A model generated the notes under the pieces. It made no database searches and had not been told where the DNA came from. It was given only the letters and a program-made list of their open reading frames with translations. Shown in pieces: positions 42,085-52,754 of a stretch of DNA of 63,497 nucleotides (positions are counted from its first letter, which is position 1; each line of letters starts with the position of its first letter). The position numbers and the translations under genes were made by a program. Origin of the DNA: Bremia lactucae (Eukaryota; Oomycota; Peronosporomycetes; Peronosporales; Peronosporaceae). The stretch spans positions 3,560,415 through 3,623,911 of the forward strand of contig NC_090615.1 of the NCBI RefSeq assembly GCF_004359215.1, in the 5' to 3' direction.

Positions 42085-43960
42085 TTAAAAATACACCCTT
42101 GCTGGTGAAGTCAGCCCACAGACGAAAATGTTCGCAATCTTGAGCTTATTATTGGAAAGCCGCAACAGCGTGGGCGTGATCAACCATTGCGGTACAATTA
42201 CTACCATTTTGAGCGCAGAGCAGTCACAAAAGGCAAGAGAAATCTCGACGAACGATGCCTCCGCCATTTCGTCTTCGACGGCCTCGAACATCGTTCGAAG
42301 GTCCGTCCTCTTTTCTCGGGGCTGATCCAAAGGTCACTCGCTTTGACGTGCCTTTGATCGTCCTTATCTGTCAGGTACTCGTTCCCCGAAGTACCACAAA
42401 CTGTGACTGAGATGCAGGTGCCATTGCTCTCCTGGCTAACGCACCCCTTCCAATCAGACCAGGTTTAGGCTCTGTGCCTGTTCTTGGGACGCATGCCTCC
42501 CTGTCAGCTCGATATCAATAGATACAGGCTCTCGGCTCCGTGCATGACAATGGTTGCATGACTACTTATCATTGTCTTTTTCGCTGCACCAGTCTCTCCG
42601 AGCTGGGCAGGACTTGGTGTAACCTGCCTTCCTGTCGGTACACTGTCAACTGTGTTGGACACGACATCAGTTGCATAAGCCTCTTGTAGGAGCACATCCG
42701 TTCAGTGTCATGTGTAGAGTAAGCCACTGTAAGTGTTCGCCAGTCTATCCACGGTTGGTGTCTTGCCAACCATGCCATGCCTACGATAAGGTCATACGGA
42801 CTCTTCATACCTAGCACGGTGAGCAACTCTCTTCAGGAGAAGAAACTAAAACTAAACGCGAAATCAACTAAACTCCCTCAGACTTTACGAGCGCGCCGTT
42901 GGCTAAGCGAACGGTCGCCTCTTCTAGCTTGCAAACCTGGCAAAGCGACTCAAACATCGCCGGTCTCTGTTTTAGAGCCGCGACTTTTACGTTTGACGTA
43001 CCCGAACCTACGAGAGGGTCATCACATGGTCGTAACTTTGTACTCGAGCGCTAGTGTTGAGGTCCGAAATTTTGAGACCTCCGGGACTATGCTACCCATT
43101 TGTTCGATAACACGGAACTTACGGTTAGCTACACAGTCCGCGTCAGTACGACACTTCGTCTCTACTGCGCTCCTATATTTCTCGAACCCTCAGTGATCGA
43201 TGCAAAACTCTCGCGTCTTGCTCGCTGATTGTTGCCATCACCCAGCGCGGCCAGCAAGAGGACTCCCCGGTAGGGAGTCCTCTTGCTGGGCGTCTTAGCC
43301 CCAGCAGGAACTATGGCAGAGCAGGAAGCCATCATATGGCCGCGCTTGCCGCACTTGAAGCAGAATACGTCTGCATTGTCGAACTCCATAAGAGTGGCAT
43401 CCGACCTCTCGGCCGACGGCTATACCAAGCTGTCGGCGAGGCACTGTTGTAAGATTGCCTCTGCCATCGTCGACGGCAACTTTCTAATAAGGGCCTGTCA
43501 CGATGGGCCATGCCGTAGTCCGTTCATCAACGTAGGCACCTTAATGTGCTCCGAAATCGGACCTACGGTAATTGTGCCGACAGCGAGCGCATCTCCTGCA
43601 CAAGGTTCCAGATCAATTTCGTACCCGATGTCCCTATCGGTCGGTAAGCGGCCTGGCACTACTCCTCGGTGCACATCACGGTATTTTCACAGAATCTAAA
43701 AAGGGCTGCCTTTCAAGGCATCCCAGCCTTGAGCAGTAAATCGTTGCTTTTTGCGTTTCTAGGAAGCTCTCGTCCATTCTGGACGACGAGCAATAGTCCA
43801 CCATGTTCTCTTCTGAAATGGTTCCGACTATTATGTGGATCTTTCTTTTTCTTAAGTTCGAACAGGAAAATCACACGGAATCTCCGGGAGTTTACTATTT
43901 CCTCGGCATATTTCAAGACGTTCTGGAGCACCTTAACTGCGTTTATGGGTACTAAGCATG
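42085..43960 (-). pseudogene. Scrambled fragments of Gypsy family B
   Basis: Minus-strand pieces match family B. Linker-like sequence lies at about 42,200-42,600 and protease tail at 42,826-42,569 (YDLIVGMAWLARHQPWIDW). Protease front lies at 42,830-43,150 and an intact-looking CCHC (VFCFKCGKRGHMMASCSA) at 43,389-43,300. A gag C-terminal piece follows at 43,430-43,590. Then, out of order, comes an RT-proximal piece at 43,600-43,960 equivalent to 1745-1990. A normal element would have the rest of gag there. Both ends lack LTRs. Confidence 0.7.
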
Positions 43961-44169
43961 GGCGTAACTACGTACACTTCGATTGTTAAAACATTGATGT
44001 GTTTGAAACAGGTAAAAGCATAAAACGTCCTATCTAGCTTGTGGGTAATACGCGTGACGGCCATCAGATAGCGATCTGGTAGTTAGACTGTATCTTTAGG
44101 TTCTTAAAGGAAGTCATTCACATTTCATGACTCAATTGAACGAGCAGAGTTGCTACGTCCGTTTCACGC

Positions 44170-44286
44170 ATGTTTCGCGGCGATGAAGACGAAAACATGG
44201 ATCAGCAAGAGGTTGATCTATTAGCCAAGGCATTTAAAGAACGTTCGCGGTCCATCAGCCATAATGATGAACTTACGCGAAAGTAG
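44170..44286 (+). CDS. Small 38-residue reading frame
   Basis: ATG to TAG, charged and helix-prone (QQEVDLLAKAFKERSRSI). It lies between the duplication edge and the 3' end of ECI1. No family is recognised. It may be a fragment of a transposon gene or chance. The same frame is at 50842-50958. Confidence 0.2.
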   Translation: MFRGDEDENMDQQEVDLLAKAFKERSRSISHNDELTRK

Positions 44287-44436
44287 CTAACTCTAAAGAA
44301 TGCATGTTAAATATTAAAGGGCTTCCCTTGGAGAGTAAAGTTTTTGTTTCAGGTCCGGCCCGGTTCGGAAGGGGCAATTTTGTCTAAAAGGATTAAATGG
44401 TCGATTTACGCCTGAAAAAAAGTTTTATTTTTTAAG

Positions 44437-44466
44437 GTGTCCGTAGCAAAAATTGGGCGTGTCCGC
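44437..44466 (-). repeat. 30-bp inverted repeat, right copy
   Basis: Perfect reverse complement of 41318-41347, 63 bases beyond the ECI1 stop codon. Confidence 0.9.
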
Positions 44467-44529
44467 TGCAATTCCCTAATTTTCTGACATGTAAAAATTG
44501 TAACCTTTTATATGTTGATGGCCTTCAAT

Positions 44530-45635
44530 CTATTTCTGTAGCGAGGCAAGGTACATTTCTAGCGATTTCTGCACCTTGTCTGTCTGTGCAAAATCAGTAA
44601 ATGCCTCTAAATCCTTTTGACGAACAGCCAACAGTCGGTTTGCCATTTCCTGACGCATGAGTAACTTTGTCTTTACACGAGCCATGTCTGAATTCGATAT
44701 AATATGGACACACACATAAATGACCTGTCCATACCGTAACAATTGATTATTAGATATGTACCTGGGATGGCTAGCCACTTGGCCATCGCTGCCTCAGCAC
44801 GAGGAAGCACATCTTCTAGAGCCACGGCCTCGTCCACCAAGCCAATCGCTTCAGCCTTGTTTGCATCTACCTGCAATCCGAGACATAGCATCTTCTCGGC
44901 CTCCCGATGGCCAACAGTATTTACAAAAGTGTCACGGAACCACGTGGGGGCCACAATACCAAGCTGTGTCTCGTTAAGACCTATCAGAGGCTTGCCGCTC
45001 GTCATGATGCGATAATCGCAGCACATTGCCAGAAGACAACCCCCTGCTGGGCTATGACCTTCAATAGCCGCAACTGCAGCAAGCCGCGTCGTGTACAGGC
45101 GTAAATACAAATCCTGAAGCGATGTCCAGAATTTGGCGATCTTGGATGGCTGAGCGATAAAAAAGTGTATGAGTACATAGTGATCATAAGATCTAAGCAG
45201 ACTCGTCACTACCTGAGGTCTATACATTTCCATGATATCCAGGCCAGCAGAGAACACTTTTTGGTTTGAGGACATCAGAATCATGCCACTTTACGTGTGT
45301 AAACAAACATTGGATAAAAGTCTGTTGAATAAAAGCAGCCACATTTCTTAGCTATCGTACCGCACGCTCTTGTCATCCTCAAGCTTTTTGATGGTTGCTT
45401 CCAGCTCTTGAAGCAACTGCAAAAGCAAAGTCACCGAAATCATGAGCCCTTTATATAACCTTTACCGTCAAACTTCACGCACCGCCGTGTTGAGTGAGTT
45501 AACGGGCAGGCGATTCATGCGCACGATCGCATACTGATCCTTCTTCTCCACTAGCACCAATGAAATGCTTGATGTAGAGAATGGCCGCTTCGGGAAAGCA
45601 CTAAGACGAGATGATCGCAGCAATGCAGACTTCAT
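44530..45635 (-). CDS. ECI1: Delta3,delta2-enoyl-CoA isomerase, mitochondrial (ECI1), copy 1
   Basis: I reconstruct five exons on the minus strand: 45635-45483, 45416-45361, 45288-45213, 45149-44762 and 44687-44530. Introns are 66, 72, 63 and 74 nt, all GT-AG and phase-consistent, giving 276 residues. The start is the ATG at 45635. The N-terminus (MKSALLRSSRLSAFPKRPFS) is a typical mitochondrial presequence. Crotonase-fold signatures: NRLPVNSLNT, VFSAGLD (81-87, oxyanion-hole/CoA region), GHSPAGGCLL (126-135), and GLNETQLGI with the general-base Glu at 155. The C-terminal QKSLEMYLASLQK also matches animal ECI1. The enzyme moves 3-enoyl to 2-enoyl double bonds so that unsaturated fatty acids can complete beta-oxidation. 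It shares its upstream region with ASD. Confidence 0.93.
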
Positions 45636-46082
45636 GGTAGTAACTTTCTTTCTACGTGGTAGATTTGATAATAACGCACAGTATCGCGAATTAATTAAGA
45701 TCAAGTAAGTCGGGGTGTGTTCCTTAATGTTTAACGGACGAACGTAATAGTCAATTGCCAATCAAATCTCTTAAAATTTTCTTCACGCTTAATAAACCTC
45801 GAGCAACATGAATTGAGATTGGCGCTGAGCGCCAAGTCCCTGTATAGACATTCTATATAAAGACAAGGCACAGTAGAGGTCGTTCGAGCCTTTTGGAAAA
45901 CAAATTCGGGGTACGCGCATACTTTTGTAGCCTAATCCCACTGCGAATGTGGGCAAGATTTCGTCTGAAATTGAACATTTATGTCACACTCGTCAAATCT
46001 TTTATAAAAGCAGACGTGGACACATGTACCGGCACATTTTCGGTACAATACTGAAGCTTCAAGCTTTCTGAACCATCAAAGG
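45636..46082. promoter_or_regulatory. Bidirectional promoter region of ECI1 and ASD
   Basis: 447 bases between divergent ATGs. A TATA-like TCTATATAAAG lies at about 45,852, roughly 230 bases before ASD. GCACATTTTCGG at about 46,031, 50 bases before the ASD ATG, resembles the oomycete initiator (YCAYTYY). Assignment of either to transcription start is inference. Confidence 0.45.
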
Positions 46083-47258
46083 ATGACGACACCCAATGGC
46101 AAAGCGGTAGGAATCTGTGGCGCTACGGGCGCTGTGGGCATTGAAATCATCTCGGTCTTGGCCGAACTAAAATTTCCAGTTAAGCAGTTGGTGCTCTTCG
46201 CATCAACGCGCTCTGCAGGCAAAAAGGTCGACACTCCGTTTGGTGCTGTGTCGATCTCCCTCTATTCCGTGGAAAAAGCAGCCAAACTAGACTATATTTT
46301 CCTGGCCGTATCGGGTGACTTCTCACTACAGTACGCCAAGGAATTGGCGGCCGTGCCGAATGGACCCGTGGTCATCGACAACTCATCCGCATTTCGTCGC
46401 GATCCGGAGGTTCCACTGGCAATTCCCGAGATCAATGGCCATGTGCTCATTCAGAAGGAAGGCCAACCGCACGCCAAGCTCATTGCCAATCCTAACTGCA
46501 CTACTGCCATCGCTGCCATGGCGCTTTGGCCACTGCACTGTGAATTTGGCATTAAGAAGCTTATTGTATCGACCTATCAAGCAGCAAGCGGGGCCGGCGC
46601 CGCCGGTATGGAGGAGCTAGCAAATGGAGCCAAAGCCTTTTTAGCTGACGAGCCCGTCACTTACAAGGTTTTTTCGTACCCACTTCCGTTTAACCTAATC
46701 CCGCATATCGACAAATTTCAAGAAAATGGTTACACCAAAGAAGAGATGAAGGTCACATGGGAGACGCGCAAGATCTTTAACGAGCCCCATCTGGCGGTAA
46801 GTTGTACGGCTGCCCGCATTCCAATTATGCGAGCACACTCGGAGGCGCTGACAATTGAAACGATTAAGCCTGTGAACATTGCTCGCGCTCGCGAAATTCT
46901 AGCAAAGGCCGACGGCGTGGACCTTGTAGATGAGCCAGACAAGCTGCTGTATCCCATGCCAAAGAACGCTACGAAAAAGTTCAATATTGAAGCAGGCCGA
47001 TTACGAAAGAGCTTAGTTTTTGGAGACTATGGCCTTGAGCTGTTTGTATCTGGCGACCAGCTTCTACGCGGGGCGGCATTGAATGCCGTGCTGATCGTCA
47101 GCTTTCTCGAAAATCCTCGCTCAATTCCACAATTTACGAAAAAAGTGTCCATGTTCACACTGTCGAAGGACCAGCAGCAGACTATGCTTAGCGTTGTGGC
47201 GGGTGTTGCTGTCGGCGTGGCTTCTGTTTTAGCTTATGGCGTTTTCAAGAGACATTAA
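46083..47258 (+). CDS. ASD: Aspartate-semialdehyde dehydrogenase with C-terminal membrane anchor, copy 1
   Basis: Reduces aspartyl-4-phosphate to aspartate 4-semialdehyde with NADPH, the branch point to lysine, threonine and methionine. 391 residues, intronless, ATG start. The N-terminal NADP fold has GATGAVG at 13-19. The catalytic Cys139 lies in NPNCTT, and Gln166 in TYQAASGAG, Arg245 and His252 (RIPIMRAH) complete the active site. Catalytic regions are intact and the core length fits the family. Unusually, after the core ends near residue 360, the protein continues with a hydrophobic stretch of about 21 residues (368-388, MLSVVAGVAVGVASVLAYGV) and a basic end KRH, the form of a tail-anchored membrane protein. 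Soluble ASADHs of bacteria and fungi lack this. Confidence 0.95.
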   Translation: MTTPNGKAVGICGATGAVGIEIISVLAELKFPVKQLVLFASTRSAGKKVDTPFGAVSISLYSVEKAAKLDYIFLAVSGDFSLQYAKELAAVPNGPVVIDNSSAFRRDPEVPLAIPEINGHVLIQKEGQPHAKLIANPNCTTAIAAMALWPLHCEFGIKKLIVSTYQAASGAGAAGMEELANGAKAFLADEPVTYKVFSYPLPFNLIPHIDKFQENGYTKEEMKVTWETRKIFNEPHLAVSCTAARIPIMRAHSEALTIETIKPVNIARAREILAKADGVDLVDEPDKLLYPMPKNATKKFNIEAGRLRKSLVFGDYGLELFVSGDQLLRGAALNAVLIVSFLENPRSIPQFTKKVSMFTLSKDQQQTMLSVVAGVAVGVASVLAYGVFKRH

Positions 47259-47724
47259 GCTGTAAAGAAAATGCTTTTGATTTTAAAGTTTATATAATCA
47301 TGATAAGCGCATTTTACCAAATTTACTCCTGGCAATCGGAGCTGAGCTTCTCGAACAGTAAGATGCACTTCCGAACCCTTAAGCATCGCGTTAAATCCAT
47401 ATAATCCGATGAAAGTGCTTGTGGTAAAGCTAATGCACTGCTGCATCATGCTTTAAAATTCTGTTTAATTTACTGACTTTCGCTTCTTACGTCCGTCATT
47501 CTTCTGACGATGTTTGTTGTAATCAAATAATGTTTTTTATTCAGCAGCACTGCTTGGAAAAGACTATATCGAGAGTTGTACGAGCATCTTCAAATAAATC
47601 AACTTGGAAGCAATGAGAAATTACGCAGATAAACTAATTGATGAAGCTCGAATTACCGCGGGACACCCCGTTAAAGTAGATGCATTATGTATTTGGGCGA
47701 GGTTTATTGCTGTTGTGTAGAATA
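47259..47724. other. Intergenic between ASD and the Gypsy LTR
   Basis: AT-rich 3' flank of ASD with no feature seen. Confidence 0.4.
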
Positions 47725-48178
47725 TAATTGCATTCCGTTCTATGACAAGTATCATTTCCTTAGGGAGTAATAATTAATATTATGTTCTACAAAAGGAAAC
47801 ATACAATTAATTATCTTATTAATTATTCGACTTTAAGAGTTCCAATATTCCAAATTTGGTAATATTGATGCAATAAGACATTATTTCTAATAATCTAACC
47901 CGCCCATCGTCACAAGACACGTTTGTGCGGTGCGCAAGGAGGCGCCAAACATAGTTTGCTGCTAATATAATTAAGTCAGTAGTAGATAGAAGATCGTTAC
48001 GTCGGAGCTTGATATATTAATACAGCTTTACTTCTTCTCTATTCTAAAGCCTTAGTCTAGACCCTTGGAGCTAAGTTTCTTAGCTTCATAGAAAAATTCT
48101 TTATACCCTTGTGCACGTGAAATTTCGAGGCACCTCACCTACGCTGTAATCAGTGTATTAGTGAAAGGTGCCCTGTTA
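47725..48178 (+). repeat. 5' LTR of Gypsy family C, copy 1
   Basis: The body matches 59,041-59,411 (CATTTCCTTAGGGAGTAATAA, TTTAAGAGTTCCAAT, GTCACAAGACAC). The end CCCTGTTACA is followed by the primer-binding site TGGTAGCACTTCGTAGTCC at 48,181. The left edge is approximate (TGCATTCCG near 47,729). Confidence 0.8.
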
Positions 48179-48231
48179 CACCTGGTAGCACTTCGTAGTC
48201 CATTCAACAACCTATGCACGTTCCATCCAAC

Positions 48232-49514
48232 ATGGACATGTTGGATGGAGAAGGAGGGAGATTTTCAGCCCCTCAAAGAGACTATCACGCTACGCGTGAA
48301 GGATTTACTCATCTGGGTGACCTCGAATGGAGAGCGGTCGAACGAATGAGTTCGGTCGTAGGCGGGTCAGCCGTAGGCGCCATGCTGTAAACTCTGGGCA
48401 GAGATGAACAGCATGCGGTCATGGCCGAGTTCAAACAACACGAGCTCGACGGGGCCCGAGAGAAAGTAGCTTTGCTTCAGCAGCAAGGCTCTCAACACGA
48501 GGAGGTGTTGAGAGAACAGGGTGCTCAACAACTGGACTTGGTGAGACAGCAGCATATAAATGCTGCTAATGGGCCGACGCTCCCGCGTTGACCCGAAAGC
48601 TTAAAGATCGAAATCTCTAAGTCTGTGGCAGTCGAAGGCGACTCCCTTTTAAGGTGCTTCGTCGAATTAGACGCCGCCAAGAAGCTCGCCGTATCAGTGA
48701 CGATGCAACGAAAGTAAAATTTGGCACGTCCAACTTAGCCGGACGTGCCAAATCTTGGGCCTTGGGCCTCAAGCTTCACGACCCAATAGTTTTTGGGTCG
48801 TATGAAGTATTAAAGACCCGGCTAAGGCGAACATTTGAGCTGCCACGTGCGATTCCAGGGCTAGAGCCGAGCTCCAGGATTTGAAGCAGTGTAAGCGTGA
48901 CCTTCACGCTAATGCGGTCAGTTGTGTCGGGAGTATCCGATTAGTGAACACACACAAGTTACTGTGTTAAACAAGAGTCTCGCAGATGATCCTATCGAGA
49001 CCGACCTGTTCCGGCTTGAATAGAGACGCTTGGACAATCGATCTCTGCAGCGGAACAAGAGGACTTCAGGCTTAAACAGGCTTTCGTCCTCTCGGGTGTT
49101 TATCATCCACCGATACGACAAGAAATCGGAGGTCTAGAAACCATGGATCTCTCGTTTGTAAGGAGCGATAAACCTCGCTTTTCAAGATACAAACGATTAC
49201 AAAAATGTTATCGTTGTCAAAAGACGGCCCACTACGCCTATGAGTTTAGTGTTCCACGGGTAGTGCATAGAAACACTGAGCTGAAAGATCGACCTTCTGG
49301 TAGAAACAGCGTAGGACGCGGATCCGACGCTGTTGCGAAATCGCAACGGCGAGGTGGATCGTCAAAAAAACGGTCGAGGTCAGTAGGTGTGGAGCGCCCT
49401 ACTGATCTAGCAACGTCAAAGGAATTTCCAGCCCTTTTGACGGTAGGTGTTCCTCACACACAAACATGGTGTGTAACTGCCCTAGGGGATGAGTTCCATA
49501 TCATCAACCTGTAA
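48232..49514 (+). pseudogene. Gypsy family C gag, broken, copy 1
   Basis: ATG at 48232 (MDMLDGEGGRFSAPQRDYH). A stop lies at 48,388, then a coiled-coil-like Gln/Glu-rich segment (LLQQQGSQHEEVLREQGAQQ), further stops, and a frame at 48,654-48,884 with the capsid-like AGRAKSWALGLKLHDP. The last frame (49,143-49,514) carries CYRCQKTAHYAYEF, a zinc knuckle whose fourth ligand Cys is Phe, and ends ALGDEFHIINL. Confidence 0.75.
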
Positions 49515-49785
49515 TATTGTGGCAAATTTATTGACACTAAAGTATCTAGACGATTGTGGGGCGTCGAACAATATTATTCGACGCCAATCGCAAGAAGATC
49601 GCAGACTCAACTTTATTGAGCGTGATATCCCTCTAACGAGGATGACAGTGTGCCTAGCAGCAGGCGCATCTGTAACAGCAAAGAAACGTGTAGTTGGTAT
49701 CCAATACACGTTGAAGGGTAAACAGTACCGTGATGATTTCATCGTTCTTGATTTGGATGAAAAATTTGATGTAATCCTTTGATTA
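49489..49785 (+). pseudogene. Gypsy family C protease, altered active site, copy 1
   Basis: KYLDDCGASNNIIRRQS has Asp-Cys-Gly in place of Asp-Ser/Thr-Gly. The flap side (MTVCLAAGASVTAKK) and the end (DDFIVLDLDEKFDVIL) are in the same frame, so the domain is otherwise whole. A stop replaces the next codon (GMPWL in relatives). Confidence 0.75.
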
Positions 49786-50754
49786 CCAGGGCTCCGAATT
49801 ACAAGTCATGCATAAATTGGCAGCATTAAGCCTTGATGATGCCTTTCTCTCGTTCAACAGATAGCAAACTCATGAACGTCTTGGATGGCTCATAAGCGTG
49901 TGGATATCCTACGAGTGAGTGCAATAGGCTCACTTGTGGGTCGGTTGTTTGCACGACTGCACAAAACATCCGTATGAATACCCATCACACCTTGGAGTTA
50001 CATCTCGACGGCTGTGCATAAGCATAGGCAGCGCCGAAGTTCGACCGCTCGAATTAGTTGATTGGTACAAACAAGAATGCTTGCTGGAAAAGCAACATCC
50101 AAAAAAACATCGAACGCCTGTCTATAAGAGACAGTGCGAAAGTCCTAGATCGATTGGAGGGTCGATCGTAGAGGATCCCGCTGTGGTAGCGCAACCACAG
50201 CTGGAGGCAATTAGGGAGAATACTCCCCAAATAAAACTTAAGAGATTAAGTCCCCAAGAATCTGCGGGTATAAGTCCCCAGAAACCTGCTCCCAAGTACC
50301 TTCAGGATTTATTTTTAAAAAGAAAACTGAGACATTAAATCTCTTCGTAAACAATGGATCAAGTGTAGGCGCTTATACACTTGATCTAATAGCGCCTCCG
50401 AAGTTAACTTGGGAAAGAACTTAACTGCCTACACTTGGGCTTGAACGGGTCTTGTGTGATCTGCGTAATGGCAAAGTCAAGCAGATTTGCGTACTTGTCA
50501 CAGATGACAACTACGTGGCCAATATTCGGTCGGCAATAGTATTTGCTGAGAACGAACGGGTTCTCAGCAGCATATCGATGGACGAACGTGTCCTCGATGA
50601 AAAGACTCGGATTGAACGTCTTACGTCCTAATCCTGGAAGTCTTAAAAGACAAACCCTTTAGTACGAGGCTTTTTCCGATTCCGGATTAAAAGGAACGGT
50701 CTAAGCATCCGCCAAAGCCTGTTGTGTCCCGATCCAAAGCCTTATGGTCTCGGG
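49786..50754 (+). pseudogene. Gypsy family C post-protease linker, copy 1
   Basis: An open piece at 49,934-50,338 has RRLCISIGSAEVRPLELVDW and Ser/Pro/Gln-rich sequence (EDPAVVAQPQLEAIRE). The following 400 bases keep the sequence (for example GAACGGGTTCTCAGCAGC) also present, inverted, at 6540-6620. RT is not reached before the N. Confidence 0.6.
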
Positions 50755-50755
50755 N
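50755..50755. other. Single N at the junction of the two 6.7-kb copies
   Basis: One ambiguous base separates the exact end of copy 1 from the exact start of copy 2. It is the kind of mark left by joining two sequences of unknown distance. Confidence 0.99.
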
Positions 50756-51201
50756 TAGACTGTATCTTTAGGTTCTTAAAGGAAGTCATTCACATTTCAT
50801 GACTCAATTGAACGAGCAGAGTTGCTACGTCCGTTTCACGCATGTTTCGCGGCGATGAAGACGAAAACATGGATCAGCAAGAGGTTGATCTATTAGCCAA
50901 GGCATTTAAAGAACGTTCGCGGTCCATCAGCCATAATGATGAACTTACGCGAAAGTAGCTAACTCTAAAGAATGCATGTTAAATATTAAAGGGCTTCCCT
51001 TGGAGAGTAAAGTTTTTGTTTCAGGTCCGGCCCGGTTCGGAAGGGGCAATTTTGTCTAAAAGGATTAAATGGTCGATTTACGCCTGAAAAAAAGTTTTAT
51101 TTTTTAAGGTGTCCGTAGCAAAAATTGGGCGTGTCCGCTGCAATTCCCTAATTTTCTGACATGTAAAAATTGTAACCTTTTATATGTTGATGGCCTTCAA
51201 T

Positions 51202-52307
51202 CTATTTCTGTAGCGAGGCAAGGTACATTTCTAGCGATTTCTGCACCTTGTCTGTCTGTGCAAAATCAGTAAATGCCTCTAAATCCTTTTGACGAACAGC
51301 CAACAGTCGGTTTGCCATTTCCTGACGCATGAGTAACTTTGTCTTTACACGAGCCATGTCTGAATTCGATATAATATGGACACACACATAAATGACCTGT
51401 CCATACCGTAACAATTGATTATTAGATATGTACCTGGGATGGCTAGCCACTTGGCCATCGCTGCCTCAGCACGAGGAAGCACATCTTCTAGAGCCACGGC
51501 CTCGTCCACCAAGCCAATCGCTTCAGCCTTGTTTGCATCTACCTGCAATCCGAGACATAGCATCTTCTCGGCCTCCCGATGGCCAACAGTATTTACAAAA
51601 GTGTCACGGAACCACGTGGGGGCCACAATACCAAGCTGTGTCTCGTTAAGACCTATCAGAGGCTTGCCGCTCGTCATGATGCGATAATCGCAGCACATTG
51701 CCAGAAGACAACCCCCTGCTGGGCTATGACCTTCAATAGCCGCAACTGCAGCAAGCCGCGTCGTGTACAGGCGTAAATACAAATCCTGAAGCGATGTCCA
51801 GAATTTGGCGATCTTGGATGGCTGAGCGATAAAAAAGTGTATGAGTACATAGTGATCATAAGATCTAAGCAGACTCGTCACTACCTGAGGTCTATACATT
51901 TCCATGATATCCAGGCCAGCAGAGAACACTTTTTGGTTTGAGGACATCAGAATCATGCCACTTTACGTGTGTAAACAAACATTGGATAAAAGTCTGTTGA
52001 ATAAAAGCAGCCACATTTCTTAGCTATCGTACCGCACGCTCTTGTCATCCTCAAGCTTTTTGATGGTTGCTTCCAGCTCTTGAAGCAACTGCAAAAGCAA
52101 AGTCACCGAAATCATGAGCCCTTTATATAACCTTTACCGTCAAACTTCACGCACCGCCGTGTTGAGTGAGTTAACGGGCAGGCGATTCATGCGCACGATC
52201 GCATACTGATCCTTCTTCTCCACTAGCACCAATGAAATGCTTGATGTAGAGAATGGCCGCTTCGGGAAAGCACTAAGACGAGATGATCGCAGCAATGCAG
52301 ACTTCAT
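51202..52307 (-). CDS. ECI1: ECI1, copy 2
   Basis: Exons 52307-52155, 52088-52033, 51960-51885, 51821-51434 and 51359-51202, each exactly 6,672 bases to the right of copy 1. The 276-residue protein is the same, with Glu155 and the presequence intact. No difference that would signal independent evolution was found, so this may be the same locus assembled twice. Confidence 0.9.
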
Positions 52308-52754
52308 GGTAGTAACTTTCTTTCTACGTGGTAGATTTGATAATAACGCACAGTATCGCGAATTAATTAAGATCAAGTAAGTCGGGGTGTGTTCCTTAAT
52401 GTTTAACGGACGAACGTAATAGTCAATTGCCAATCAAATCTCTTAAAATTTTCTTCACGCTTAATAAACCTCGAGCAACATGAATTGAGATTGGCGCTGA
52501 GCGCCAAGTCCCTGTATAGACATTCTATATAAAGACAAGGCACAGTAGAGGTCGTTCGAGCCTTTTGGAAAACAAATTCGGGGTACGCGCATACTTTTGT
52601 AGCCTAATCCCACTGCGAATGTGGGCAAGATTTCGTCTGAAATTGAACATTTATGTCACACTCGTCAAATCTTTTATAAAAGCAGACGTGGACACATGTA
52701 CCGGCACATTTTCGGTACAATACTGAAGCTTCAAGCTTTCTGAACCATCAAAGG

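Larger units (their letters stand above)
44084..50754. repeat. 6,671-bp direct duplication, copy 1
   Basis: Every gene, intron and open frame in this block recurs at +6,672 with the same coordinates and protein sequence. It begins TAGACTGTATC and ends CTCGGG, right at a single N. See copy 2. Confidence 0.97.
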
